Shown: positions 20,358-61,309, counted from the stretch's first letter. The stretch is DNA of 64,000 nucleotides from Bolinopsis microptera (GCF_026151205.1 NC_087076.1:124001-188000); one strand, 5' to 3'. Made by a program: numbers and translations. Notes: generated from the sequence alone by a model not told the origin.

Positions 20358-22685
20358 TACTACGCTAAGAAAAAGGAATACAAGCGTCTCATCAAGCATA
20401 AAAAATACCTATTCTACAAAGAAATCAATGAAGACATCTTGCAAGACGGGCATATCTCATGGAAGGACTTCAATAAACTTAAAGATGCCAATAAAGAAGA
20501 GTCGGTACTTGACCTCTTCGATATAGAGAACTTTTATAAATTCTTTAAAGATCTGTACAAGACCAAAACAGTACCTAACGAATTGGTGAAACTGAATGAT
20601 GAAAGTGAAATCATCATCGACACTGAAATCCTTAACAGAGATATCGACCAGGAAGAAATGAAGAAAGGCATCAAATGCTTACAAAATGGAAAGGCAGCGG
20701 GTATCGACTGAATTCTTAATGAGTTCCTCAAAACATCGACGGACGAAGTTGTGAAACTCATTCAAAAACTCTTTAATGAATGTCTTAAGTTTGGTGTATA
20801 CCCTTGGAACACCACTATCGTTACCCCTCTCCACAAAAAAGGTTGTCCACATGACCCGGATAACTATCGAGCAATCGCCGTGGGCAACAATTTGGGCAAG
20901 TTATTTTCAAATATTTTGCTCAGTCGACTTCTCGAATTCAGAGCTGTATATTGCCCCGAATCACAGAACCAGAGAGGATTTTGCAAGGGGGCACAAACCT
21001 CTGATCATATTTTCACATTTAACACCTGTATTGAAAAATATGTAAAAGTCCAACGGAAAAGAATCTACAGCTGTTTTGTAGACTTTCAGAAAGCGTTCGA
21101 CACGGTATCAAGAGAAGCACTATTGTACAAATTAAATAAGCTTGGTATGCAGGGGCGGTTTTTTGATTGCCTCCAATACATGTACAGAAACTCAAAAGCA
21201 AGGCTTAAAATGGTTAAAAAGCTCTCGGCTTGTTTTGACGTTAATGCAGGAACGGAACAGGGCCACCCCTTGAGCCCAGAACTCTTCAAATGCTATATCT
21301 ACGAACTCTCCCTCCAGATTAACACCCTTACCGGAATGGAAAGTCCCCAACTCAACAACCAACAGATTACTCACCTGCTTTGGGCGGACGATCTGGTCCT
21401 GCTAGCCCTTAACAAGGTCAGTCTTCAGCTAATGATTGACCAACTCCACATATTTTGCACTAACTGGGGATTGATTGTTAACATCAAGAAAACTGCGGTC
21501 ATCATCTTCAATCCCTCAGGAAGGCAGTTACTCGAGAGTAAAACATTTACCTACGGCAGAAGTATTGTAATCCCTTCGGTCAAAAGCTACTGCTACCTAG
21601 GTACTCATTTCACAATATGTGGCAGTATGAAGCTTAACCAAGAGCAGCTCAGGATCAAAGGACTTCGAGCATACTTCTCCCTGAAAAAGACGGTTGATCT
21701 CTCCTCAATTTCTAAAGAGGCTGTGCTCAAACTCTTCGATGCCCTTATACTTCCTGTCATCTCATACGGTAGTCAGGTGTGGCTCCCCTATACCAACATT
21801 CTCAGCAACATCTGCCAGAAGAAAACACAGTCTGACAAAGACACACTCAGTCAATTAGCGAACGACAGCATCGAGCGCCTGCATCTCTCGCTGCTAAAAT
21901 GGACGACTGGGGTCAACAAGAGAACTTCAAATATCCTGATATGGGGAGACACAGGAAGATATCCCCTTGGAATACAACTGAGTAAGCTCTTTCTTGACTT
22001 CCACAACAGACTCGTCCTCCTTGACAGAAAAAACTCACCACAGATTGTTCGCCATGCTTTTGTAGAGCAAAGAAACCTAGAGCTGACCTGGTTCCGAACA
22101 TCGAGAGCGCTGACCGACGCATTTGACCCAGGAGCAATTAAACGAACAATTGTCTCGAAGAATGTTCCCATGCCGAACAGCCAACTCGTTCGGAGTAGAA
22201 TGAGAAATTGGTTCCAAGAAAAGTGGGAAAAAGCTCGACTTGAAAACAAAAAGCTTACATTCTACAACGAAGTCAAAAGCAGCTTTGGATTAGAACCATA
22301 CCTGTCTCTACCCAATCACAAGAAAACCCGATGTACCACATGGCTGAGGACAAGCTCCCACAAACTTAATATCGAGACGGGGCGATATGGCTGGAAAAAC
22401 TCAAGCATCTTCTACAGAGCTTGCCACTTCTGCTGCAGCTCAGACAGAATCACCATAGACCTCCTGAACGAGCTCCCTTTTAGTGACATCATTAAAGAAG
22501 ACGAAGTCCATTTGCTTAAAGAATGTCCTGTCTACAAGGAGATCAGACAAAGAAACAGCACAGACCTTTATAACATACTCACAAATAGTCAATTCAGTAA
22601 ATTATTTAATGAGGATTACATTTTGGAGACCAGAAATTTTGTTTATAATCTATTTCGTGAAAGATTTCCTAAAAGTAAGCTATGA
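20358..22685 (+). pseudogene. LINE A ORF2, 3' segment (reverse transcriptase and C-terminal domain)
   Basis: Resumes with YYAKKKEYKRL. One nonsense codon (TGA at 20709-20711) falls in the RT block AAGID|ILNEFL; the frame is otherwise open to 22685. RT blocks: TPLHKKGC, NYRAIAVGNNLGKLF, GFCKGAQTSDH, VDFQKAFDTV, GTEQGHPLSPELF and LLWADDLVLLAL. The xxDD box is WADD rather than Y/FADD, as in LINEs B and D. The C-terminal region has CHFCCSS plus HLLKECP, a probable Cys/His knuckle. The copy is dead through the insertion and the stop. Confidence 0.88.
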
Positions 22686-22985
22686 CTTAGTATCCTTATT
22701 TCGTGCACACTTTCAAACCTTTTAATTATTTATTTAAGATATTATGTTCTTTTTATCGTTTGGTTGTATAACTTTCCTTTAACTGATTGGGATCTGACAC
22801 ATGTAATTTTGTAATGATCTTTCTAATTTCTTCTAATTTCTAATTTCTAATTTCTATGTTGATTTGGCGCTCGATTTTCGTAATTCCGTAAAAGTACGAA
22901 ACCAAAAAAGTCGCGCAGCGCACCGCTACCTATCTTTATTAATTAAACTTTGAATTTAATCATTAATTGTTAATGATTAATAACT

Positions 22986-23700
22986 AGATCGTGCTAAATC
23001 ACTCTACAGTCGATCTTCGAAATTCAAAATTGTCCTAAAAGGGCCCCCGATACTAAACGGGTGATACTTGTAAAATATCTGTTCCATCGAAAATATCTGA
23101 CCGTCGACGAGTCCAACTCGGTGCGCGTCCTGGTAGGTAAACCTACAACCCCGATACTTGAAACCAACTTAAATCACGGATGCATTTTCGGACGCTGATT
23201 CCGAATCACCCCCATGACATAGGGTTAAAATACTCCCCTAGCTTAGGCGAGATATTGGCAAAAAAACTGTCTTCTCGATCACCTGAAATGACCGTATAAT
23301 ACAAGGAAATTGTCATAAGATGTATGACCCGCCGCGCACGAGCGCGCGGCTCCCCCTGTATCCGGTATCGTCACCAGTGAAACGACCGTGGGGGTCACGA
23401 CGTGATACAACAAGGAAGTTAGTATAATTTCTTGTTAGGGTTAAGGTTTTAGCATATGTTTTTGTTAAGGATTGAGTTAGAGTTAGGGTCGGGATCAGAT
23501 TAAAAGGTATGGGTTTTGGATAGTCGTTCAGGGCTTGCTCTATCCAGAGCCCTTGCGCTTGCAGTAGCGCGCGCCCGCCTCACTTTCTTGACTTGTGAAA
23601 CAAGCGCGCCCGAAGTGGCGCGAAAGCACATGGTTAGGTGAAGTTCAGGGCCAGCTCGAGAACGGGTTGAAGAAGTCACGTGACAGTCAAGTGTATAGTG
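22986..23700 (+). repeat. Left arm of a long inverted repeat
   Basis: Matches 30203-30578 in reverse complement. Shared landmarks in order are GATCGTGCTAAAT, CGCTGATTCCGAATCACCCC, CATAGGGTTAAAAT, GCGAGATAT, TTAGGGTT runs, AGCATATGTTTTTGTTAAGG, GAGAACGGGTTGA and AGTCACGTGACAGTC, ending ATTAATCATCATCC. The left arm is longer because it carries a 108-bp insertion (23535-23642) and a GC-rich patch near 23330-23390. No coding seen. Confidence 0.8.
23535..23642 (+). mobile_element. 108-bp short form of the 6.3-kb element
   Basis: Flanked by a 9-bp TSD GTTCAGGGC (23526-23534 and 23643-23651). It begins like the left end of the 23812-30088 element (CTATCCAGAGCCCTTGCG, then GCAGTAGCGCGCGCCC) and ends like its right end (TTCTTGACTTGTGAAACA to GGTTAGGTGAA). 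So it looks like an internally deleted relative. No TIRs are obvious. Confidence 0.7.
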
Positions 23701-24126
23701 ATTAATCATCATCCTTAATAAGTATATCTAAATACTTTTATAAATCATAAATGATAGAATAATGGAACGTTATTTTTCATTTTTACTTATTTTGACTAAT
23801 ATTAAAGCATTGCTATATCCAGAGCCCTTGCGATTGCAGTAGCGCGCGCCCACCTCACGGCAGTAAAAAGGGCTCCAACCCCCCATCGATTTTGGCAACC
23901 ATATATTGGTTGCCAAAATTTCCCACGCTTTGCAGTTTCTATGGGGGTAATTAGGTATAAACTACAGTACAGCTGTACTTGTACAGACTGTTTTACAAGG
24001 ACATTGACAGATGATACTCACATTAGGCATTCATTATTGCATCTAAATTATTTCACTTGCATTAGGTTTAGAAATTTATTCTCTGGTTAACAGATTTCAA
24101 ATGTTTAATTAATTTGTAGTATGACA

Positions 24127-27100
24127 GTAAGGTAGGATACAAGGATACAAGGATACAAGGATACAAAAGTGATAATTATTTTATTGAATTCACAATAGTT
24201 ATAATTCTGAAATAATTTAAGGTTACACAATTCTAGTTATTTACAAATGTGTAGGGATAAAATAGAAATGTTTTATAATACTATTTTTGAGGTCCTATAG
24301 CATTATGCATTGGCCAGTATTTGAGTGGAAATCTGGGCTCTTATAGTAGGCTGTAAAATTTTCGTTCACAGAGAGAATTGAACGGATTGCTCTTGCTGTG
24401 GCAGTAAATTTTTTAGGGTCTAGTGTTTTATCGGATAGCAAACCGGCTAGGTCAGTAATATTTTTGGGATGGAAGTTAAATTTTTCTCTAACTGAGGAGT
24501 AGAGTAAACAGTCAGTTAGAACATGAATTTCGTCCTCAATAGGCTTAAGCCCCTTGCTGAAAAAGCAAAAAGTGCACCATCGATGTTCTTTTGGTACAAG
24601 GGGGGTTTCGTAACGGCCCCTCTCAATGTAAAGATTGTGGCAGCTAATACGAAACCTTGTTAAGCTTTTCCGAGAATCGGGGATCTTAACCACTCCTAAG
24701 TATGTTTCTGGTTCAAAATCATGTTTAATTTGATTGTAGAATTCTAATTTAGGTGAGGATGCCTTGGCAGATTTCCAGGTATCCACAAATTCTTCCCTCA
24801 TGTTGTGACTGATTTGGGTAGAGAGCTTGGATTTTGAAGAGGATGAGTGGGGGAAGTTATATTTGGTGAGAAGATTAGAGATGTTGGTGTACCAAGGAAG
24901 GCCCAGCATAATCTGCTCGTGAAATGCAGCGGAGAGAAGTTCATTTTCAGTGCTTTCAAGGCGACTATAGAAATCTATTGCAAGTTTGCAGGCTTCAAAG
25001 AAGAGGGGGTGGCGCCCACTTTCGCCCCAGCAGCCTATATTTGATGCTTTTGAATGAGCAGACAAGGACCACTTGATAAACTTAAGGTGGAATCTTTCAT
25101 AGTGGTCTTGTGAGATGTACCTGAGAGTATGCTGGGGGTTGGCTTTGCTATCTGTTTTGGAGAGGTATCTCATGGTTTTTGAGTGAGGACATAAGATTTG
25201 GCAGCCATAGAGCAGTATCGGTTTTATTAGAGAGTCAAATAGAATGTTAAGAGAACGGTGAGAGAGGGCATCTTTGACGATATTGCCTTTGAGGCCATAG
25301 AGAGCACGGAGAGCCTTGGCCCTCAGTTCAGTATTTGCTGCTGTAAAAGATCCATTTCTGTGGAATATTATGCCAAGATAGCAGTATTTTTCGGTGTGTT
25401 GGATGGGCTGGCCTCCCAAAATGAATGTTTCATAGGATTGTTTTCTTTTAGGAGGGCAGAATATGAGAATCTTGGTTTTTTTAATGTTTACTTCAAGGCC
25501 CATAGAGTTACAGAAGTCGAATAGGATGTTTATATTGTCTTGCAAGGCCTTGAGACTTAGGGCAAGTAGGACAAGATCGTCAGCCCAGAGCAGATGTGAT
25601 ATTAGGACGTCAGCTAGAATAGGATAATCACCAACAGATTTCAGGAGAGATGACAAGTCGTTGATATAGATTTTAAAAAGGTCCGGTGATAGGGGGTGTC
25701 CCTGCTCTGTTCCTTTTCCAATGTCAATATTAGGGGACAAGAGTTTGGAGATTTTTATATGAGCTATTGAGTTTCTATACATATCACTTAGGCAATTGAA
25801 AAAGTTTCCAGTTATTCCAAGGCATGTGATTTTGTGCAGAAGGAGGTCCCTACATACAGTGTCAAAGGCCTTTCTTAGATCAACAAAGCATGCATAGAGG
25901 CGAGCTTTCTTAACCTTGGTATATTTGTCAATGACTGTCTTAAGGGTAAAAACGTGGTCATTTGTTTGAGCACCCTTCGAGAACCCTAGTTGTTCTTTTG
26001 GGTCAGGGCAGTAGAGCTTTTTGAAGTGCAGGAGACGCTCAAGTAAGATGCTAGAAAACAGTTTACCCATACAGCTACCAACAGCTATTGCTCTGTAGTT
26101 GTCCGGGCTGAAAGGGTTGCCAGACTTGTAAATAGGAGTAATGTTGCTGGTGTGCCATGGATAGTAACCGGAGACCAGTGAGTGGTTGAAGTTTTTAAGG
26201 ATTGCTTTGAGACAAAGCGGAGTTACGCTCTGAAGCATCTCGTTGGATATCAAGTCGTTTGAGCAACTTTTACCTTTTTTGAGATTTTTGATGGCAGAGG
26301 TCACTTCAGATTCTTACATGAGCTTATTTAGGATATCCAGATCTGGTGGTTCAGGGTAATGTTTGTGATTGTGGTGAGTGAGATCTGGCTCCTGGTCTGG
26401 TTTTTTATAAAGGGATGCAAAGAAGTCATGGAAGCTAGCTAAATCAAATTTGTCAAGTAAGGGGCTAGTGTCATGTTCTTGTTTAAGCCGTTTAAATTTT
26501 TTCCAGTCGAGTATGTGACCTTCTTCTATAGCTTCATTTAACTTCTTGAGGAAAGCTTCTTTCTTACTGTTTACAAAATTGCTATGCTTGTTGCGTTGCT
26601 TAAAGTATTCTCGTCTGAGGATACTGTTACAGTGCTTACTACCGAGCCGATTTGCTAGCCTATTAGGAGTTGACTTGTGGGTCGAACCATTTTTTACGGG
26701 CAGAATTTTTGGAAGGCTTTTTCACTTTTAAGGCTATATCAGCAGCACTGTGGAGACATTTTATGACTGCATCGTTCAGTTCATGATTGCCCTCCAGAGT
26801 ACTGCTAAATTCATTTGTCACAATGCTTTCCAGATTGTTGATAATTTCGGGCGAGGTAAGGGCTTTTTTAAATAGTGAATGGGAGGTGTTGCTGTCCCAC
26901 TTATAGCCACAAGGAAAGTTAGAAAAGTCTGGGAGCTGGAAGTTTGCGACAAATGGTTCAAATGTAATGAGTTTCAAGACTAATGGACAATGATCAGAGT
27001 ATGATGTAAACTCTTTTACTTGGAGAGAGTTTACATGATCTCTTGCCCAGGAGGTGATTACAAAATAGTCAACCACACTGCTTCCATTGTATTTGTGACA

Positions 27101-27195
27101 GGTCATTTTTCCAGTGGTGTCCCCAAGGGTACGACCATTAAGAATTTTGAGTTGGTTATTGATAACCATGTCAAGGAAGTGTTGGCAGTGGGGTT
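24127..27195 (-). mobile_element. LINE B, 5'-truncated, with ORF2 remnant
   Basis: The 3' end lies at left with a tandem GTATCCTT-type tail (24134-24165), the 5' break near 27195. A short GTAAGGTA occurs on both sides (24126 and 27205), a possible TSD. ORF2 is open from 26304 to 24295 (669 codons: NYRAIAVGSCMGKLF, GFSKGAQTNDH, VDLRKAFDTV, GTEQGHPLSPDLF, LLWADDLVLLAL, CTFCFFSKG). Upstream an endonuclease C-terminal part (LNGRTLGDTTG, SSVVDYFVIT, YSDHCPL) reaches WFDPQVNS. A frameshift near 26670 and a stop near 26315 disable it. Same family as LINE A, less close to LINE D. Confidence 0.85.
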
Positions 27196-27830
27196 CAGAT
27201 ATTGTAAGGTATATATAGATATTGTAAGGTATATATAATATATTGTAAGGTATATAAGAAGTTATTTAATTTTGCTTGGGCTATTATAATTATATTGACT
27301 ATTGAGGTTTAATGATGATATGGAATTTGAATTTTATATAAATCTACACTATGTGGTTGGGGCATTTTGCATAGTAAATATGGTTACTACTCCTATATAT
27401 CATATTATTTGATTGGTATTCGATTTCTGATTATTTCCCTAGGAATATGATTATTATATCTCAATTTGGCTTTAGGTAGGGTGCCCCGCTAAAAGAACTG
27501 GATTCTTCCAGGAAGCATCCCGTGCACAGAGCTTGGTCTACATATATATTAAATGATTAACCATTCATTCTGTATGTGCACGAAAATGTATTTCAATCAA
27601 TCAAAACTTACACTCACATTCTATTCACAAGCATGCAAGCTCACCTGCTCACATGAGCCTAGCGGGAAACAGAGAACACAGCTCTTTTATTCTATTTACT
27701 TGATTTGTTGAACGAGGTGTCGTCACCTAGACTCAAGATCGGGTGACAGGCGGGGGCCGGTGACCGACAACTAGGAACCTCTCATTTCGGCCTCCCACAG
27801 GTATCACATCACATGGCCCAATCAGTGACG

Positions 27831-29580
27831 AAAACCCTCCAAAAGCAACTCGATGCTTTGAACAATTTCTGCTTGGAATGGGGCGTCGAAATTAATGCAG
27901 ATAAAACTAAACTCATGAAATTTAATGCCCGTTTTGATACTTATCAGCCGGTTCCCCTCAAAATTGGTGATCACTTGTTAGAAGAAGTCGAGTCATACTG
28001 CTATCTAGGAATCGAAATACACAAATCCGGCACATTCACAAATGCCCGAACTGAGCTCAAAAAGAAAGCCATGCGTGCACTTTATGCCATGAAAAGCTCA
28101 GTAAACAAATCCAAATTATCATTCCGCTCTCTAACAACACTCTTTGATGGTCTTATTAAACCTATCGTTCTTTACGGAGCGCCTATTTACACACCTAACA
28201 TGGCTATCATAAAACACATAACAAAACAAGTCGATCTCAATATGGATGCCGACACAAAAACAAAATTTCAAACTAGTATCCTCAAGAAAATTAGCCTTCT
28301 GAACAGCGAAAAAGTTCACCTTCACTTTCTTAAATGGTCATTGGGGGTAAATCGTAAAGCCAGCAACGCAGGCGTCTGGGGTGAGCCAGGCCGCTACCCA
28401 TTAATCTATGAATGTATTAACCTCACTCTCAAATATAGCCAACGTTTGAAAAATCTCAAAGATAACTCCCTTGTCTCCTTAGCTTTCAAAGAACAGATGA
28501 ACATGAAATTGGACTGGTACAGGGGTTTGGAGCCTGTCCTCGCGCTAGACCCATGTTTCTCTACCGATCATGTCACAGCCTACCGCACACTCAAAAACAA
28601 TCACTCCAAGTTACTTTTCGAAAGAAACCCGAGTATCGCAAAACCACCAAAAGAGGACTTTCTTATTCACAACGGTTTCAAGAAACGAATTCCTCCTCAA
28701 TCAACACAACCCATCGGGAGTAAAATATTCACACCACACGTCATTACTAAAACTTTGAAATGTAACTTTAGAGAATATTGGGGGTCCTGTATCAACACTT
28801 CTCGGAAATTAGAATTCTATCGTGACCTAAAATCCAAATTTAACAAAGAGTATTACCTAGATAGTGTCATTAAATATGCAGACCGTGCTAATATCACAAG
28901 ACTGCGGATCAGTGCACATCGACTCGAAATTGAACTTGGCCGATATAATCAAACTCCTCGTGACGAGCGAATATGCTCCTGGTGCAATATAGTCTTAGGT
29001 TCTGGTATTATTGAGAATGAAGATCACTTCCTTAACCATTGTGATCTTAACGCTGCATCGAGGCGAAAAGTCCTAGACAAGATCCAGTCACTCATATCAA
29101 ATCCAATCAAACCGTCTGCGACATCTTATTCTGTTCACAATGTCATCCCTGGAGCAAACGTCCTCAAATTCATCAGCAACAACAGTGAAATCATTGAACT
29201 TATCACGAACGAAAGTCAAGTCCACCTCACGAGAGTCGTTGCTAGGTTTGCCACTACGTGTTTTAACAACCGCAAGAAATTTGTTGACTCTCTGGCCAGT
29301 ACATGAACAGTGAACACTGAAAATCACTGTACCCGCTTTTGTTTCTTTTCGCGCAACGACGAGTGCAAACTGCAAAGTGACCTGGCTCAAGCATTACAGC
29401 ATTACCAAGGCGACTGAAAACAAAATATTTTATGTCAAATCTTTATTTTTCACTTTAGTTAAGTTATATTAATATAATAAATTCAAATCTTATGATATTG
29501 TTATTATCTTAACAGTTACTATTGTAGCTCAAGATTTTAAATTTGTATTCCTTGTATTCCTTGTATTCCTTGTATTCCTT
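27831..29580 (+). mobile_element. LINE C, 5'-truncated copy almost identical to LINE D
   Basis: Flanked by GTGACG (27825-27830 and 29581-29586), a probable short TSD. The LINE body equals LINE D from 46918 to its tail with only a few differences seen (for example GEPGRYP versus GESGRYP). The open frame 27813-29306 starts in flanking DNA and contains the RT thumb and C-terminal region: YCYLGIEIHKSG, LIKPIVLYGAPIYTP, WSLGVNRKASN, and CSWCNIV with NHCDLNAASR. It ends in ATTCCTTGT repeats, and lies near the centre of an inverted repeat. Confidence 0.9.
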
Positions 29581-29589
29581 GTGACGTAT

Positions 29590-29870
29590 CATTTGTGATG
29601 TGATCCATGTTGAATTGAAACCGATACCTAGTTGTCCGAGCTGATTGGATTTCCCAAGCTTGCATGTTAATTAGTTAACATTGAAAGGTTCCTAGTTGTC
29701 CGTCAGCCGCGGGGGCTGACCAGGCCAGAACCCAATTAATTGGGTCTGAGGTCACGTGATTATGAGTCTGAGCACTGAAGTCACATGATTATGAGCCTGA
29801 GGTCACGTGACTCATTGGACCAGGTGAGCTTGCATGCTTGTGAATGTGAGTGTAAGTACAGCTGTACTGT
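29590..29870 (-). repeat. Right arm of inverted repeat bracketing LINE C
   Basis: Complement of 27600-27820. Shared blocks are GGTTCCTAGTTGTC, a GC-rich CCGCGGGGGCTGACC-like patch, and CAGGTGAGCTTGCATGCTTG followed by GTGAGTGTAAGT. Three imperfect units of CTGAGGTCACGTGATTATGA (29740-29812) occur only in this arm. Confidence 0.7.
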
Positions 29871-30202
29871 AGTTTATACCTAATTACCCCTATGACTATG
29901 TCTATACTTATAGAAACTGCAAAGCGCGGGAAATTTTGGCAACCAATATATGGTTGCCAAAATCGATGGGGGGTTGGCGCGCACGAACCTTCCAATCGGG
30001 GTTGTGTTGGTGGATATGTGCTTTTCTTGACTTGTGAAACAACAAATAAGCGCGCCAGCAGCGGCGCGAAAGCACATGGTTAGGTGAAATTAAAGCATTC
30101 GCTTTGAGCATCGATTGCAATTTAATAAAAAGAAAGTATTTATTTTATACAACACTAAATATGAAACGATTTTTTGATTACTTAGATGCTGAAATGGCTG
30201 GA

Positions 30203-30578
30203 TGATGATTAATCACTCTACACTCGACTGTCACGTGACTTTTTCAACCCGTTCTCTAGCTGGTTCTGAACGACTTTTCGAAACCCTAACCCTCTAATCT
30301 GATCCCAACCCTAACCCTAACCAAATCCTTAACAAAAACATATGCTGAAACCCTAACCCTAACGAGAAATTAGACTAACTTCCTTATACGGTCATATCAC
30401 GTCATCGAGACAGGTTTTTGCCGATATCTCGCTAGGGGAGCATTTTAACCCTATGTCATGTGGGGTGATTCGGAATCAGCGTACGAAAAATCAGGTAGAT
30501 TTCAACTGTCAGGGGCCCTTATGGAAAAATCTCCAAGATCGACTGTAGTCGTAGAGTAATTTAGCACGCTCGGTTAAG
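30203..30578 (-). repeat. Right arm of the long inverted repeat
   Basis: Reverse complement of 22986-23700, without that arm's insertions. It includes short CCCTAACCCTAACC runs (30288-30362) that are interstitial, not a telomere. 30580-31040 shows nothing I can support. Confidence 0.78.
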
Positions 30579-31048
30579 CTTCGCATCGATCTCGAAGGGT
30601 TGAACTTGACATAATCAATCAATAAGGAACAGAGAAGCCTCAGGTGCCAGGTAACACTTGTGTTGCTACCTGTATTGTATCTTATCGAACCTTATTTGGG
30701 CGGTAATTATATGGACGGATATAATTATTAATTATGGGCGCAAAATCTTTCTTTTTTTCACGTACATAGTAGCCGGACTTTAACTTCGACAGACATTATG
30801 TGGACACTGACTCTGAGCGCTCATAATGTCCGACGACCAAATAAAGTTAGTAAGGTTGTACCACATTATAAGGAGTAAGATTTGTAGTAACTAAACAGAC
30901 TAAAATCTGTTAAGACTCTTTTATTAGGAAGGTTTAAATATTTGTGCCATCAATACACTGGACTTACCAGGGAGAAGAGGAAGACCCCAAAGCAATCTAT
31001 TCTCGCTGATTGTGCATGATTTATGTAAAAGAAATATTTATTTGAATA

Positions 31049-31516
31049 GGGGGGGGTCCAAGGGGAACTTTGGGGAGTTTTGGGGAACTTTTTTTTGGGG
31101 AACTTCAGGAAACCTGGGGGACTTTCCCAAAGTTCCCCAAAAAATTATCAATGAAACAAATAATTTTGGGGAATTTTGGGGAACTTTTTTTTGGGGAACT
31201 TCAGAAAGTTCCCCAAAATTCCCCAAAGTTCCCCAAAGTTCCCCAAAAAAATTATCATGCCAAAAAAATTATCATGCTGCAAGTATCAACAAGTAAGTTA
31301 AGATTATACCTTATAATAACATACATGTTAACATTAATGGGTATTAATGTATATTAGAGAAATTTTGAATAATTTTGAATAATTTTGAATAATTTTGAAT
31401 AATTTTGAATAATTTTGGGGAATTTTGGGGAACTTTGGGGAGTTTTGGGGAACTTTTTTTTGGGGAACTTCAGAAATCTTGGGGGACTTTCCCAAAGTTC
31501 CCCTTGGACCCCCCCC
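31049..31516. mobile_element. 468-bp foldback element with poly-G termini
   Basis: The ends are perfect inverted repeats, GGGGGGGGTCCAAGGGGAAC and onward for about 27 bp, flanked by TGAATA (31043-31048 and 31517-31522). The inside is built of GGGGAACTTTTTTTTGGGGA blocks and their complements, plus a run of TTTTGAATAA units (31365-31415) that contain the target hexamer. The open frames here are repeat artefacts. Confidence 0.8.
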
Positions 31517-32017
31517 TGAATAATATCTTTGACCTGCATTATCTCCGTAATTTAGCGTATGACAAGAGATATTGGCGGGAATTGCAATGAAATTTTTGAT
31601 TTTTAGTTTTCATTTTAGGGAAAGATTAGACTTGGGCGTTGTTTTTTAAACTATCCCTTGTTTAGAACTTTGATTTAATAAGTTTAAATATACATCTTTC
31701 TAGGGGTCGTCCTTCTAAAGTCTACACATTTTTAACAGTTCGAAAACCCAAATCTTTGAATGATATAAAATCGAGTTTAATCTAAAATACTTTACTCTAT
31801 AATCTGAAACAATGTGGATATTTACAGGATAGTATTTACTGCAGTACAATAAAATGGAAATCGTCTGAATTTATTAATATTTGGCGTTGCGCTGAATAAT
31901 CTGATATGACTCAAAATATTTTACTAATTAGCGTGTAATCCGGTTGACCATTGGCTTCTTTTGATCTACAAAAGTACAAACAAACAGTTTCATCTCTAAA
32001 GTCCATTGCACACGATT

Positions 32018-60618
<28,601 letters not shown>

Positions 60619-61309
60619 CTGAAATCAAATTGTATTTTATCACATCTTCTCTAATATTGATCATCTAATATTCAAGCATTACCAAAGAAAGTTATTTGCC
60701 GTGTGAGTGAGGTCAGTCTGCCGTTTGGCTTAATAACTTGATAAAATATGAACATTAGCTACTTTCAACTCATCAACTTAAAATGCAATTAGCAGCGCCC
60801 CAACGATTTAATATAAACATTTGTCGGCACTCTTAATGAAATTAAGATGACAGGTGGTATTTTTGGTCATTGAGTCATTGCTATTCTATAAACGCTCATT
60901 AAAAATATAACCAAATTGCACATTTCTACAAAATAACTAATTGGATTTATCTTTATACTTTTTTAAGTCGGAGTGACAATGTTAGCTTAATCATAAGAGC
61001 CTGAGTATGTGTAAGAAAGGTATTTTGCATGTCTTATCACTCTCCTTAATACTGAACAAGTGCATAATTAATCAAGGCCTTGTTGGGAAAATATATATTT
61101 TGGAAAAGTTCTAGTGTTGAATTAAGAGAAAACGAGAGCCGCATGTGAAGGTACAGAAGAGACATGGTTCATGTTACTTCGTGACGGTGCTATAGAAATT
61201 ACATGCACATTGTACAGTCGGATACCGGCGTCGAATTAACGAAAATTTGGAATTTTCATTCCTAAATCAAGTGGTTAGCAATCATCTTACTTATAATTCA
61301 GAGAATTAT

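Larger units (their letters stand above)
12133..22858 (+). mobile_element. LINE A: esterase-ORF1 type, interrupted by a second LINE
   Basis: ORF1 (C-terminal part) and ORF2 are followed by a 3' end made of TCTAATTTC-like repeats near 22820-22858. The element is cut at 14186 by another LINE and resumes at 20358. Its RT matches LINEs B, C, D and E in this window. The 5' end is unclear: the frame is open from 12133, and sequence before that (11960-12130) carries a duplicated GGCGCGCGCTACTTCG not seen in the LINE. Confidence 0.85.
23812..30088. mobile_element. 6.3-kb composite element with 11-bp TSD, class unknown
   Basis: Flanked by ATTAAAGCATT (23801-23811 and 30089-30099). The ends match the 108-bp short form. 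Inside each end lies a roughly 115-bp subterminal inverted repeat (23868-23985 versus 29860-29972) containing GATTTTGGCAACC and GGTTGCCAAAAT palindromes. The interior holds LINE B, LINE C and a further inverted pair (27600-27820 versus 29590-29870). No protein of its own was recognised, so it may be a non-autonomous carrier. The stretch 27200-27600 holds only AT-rich sequence. Confidence 0.65.

Noticed and set aside
30288-30362. Telomere
   Set aside because: Only a few degenerate CCCTAA units, internal to a dispersed inverted repeat whose other copy has them too.
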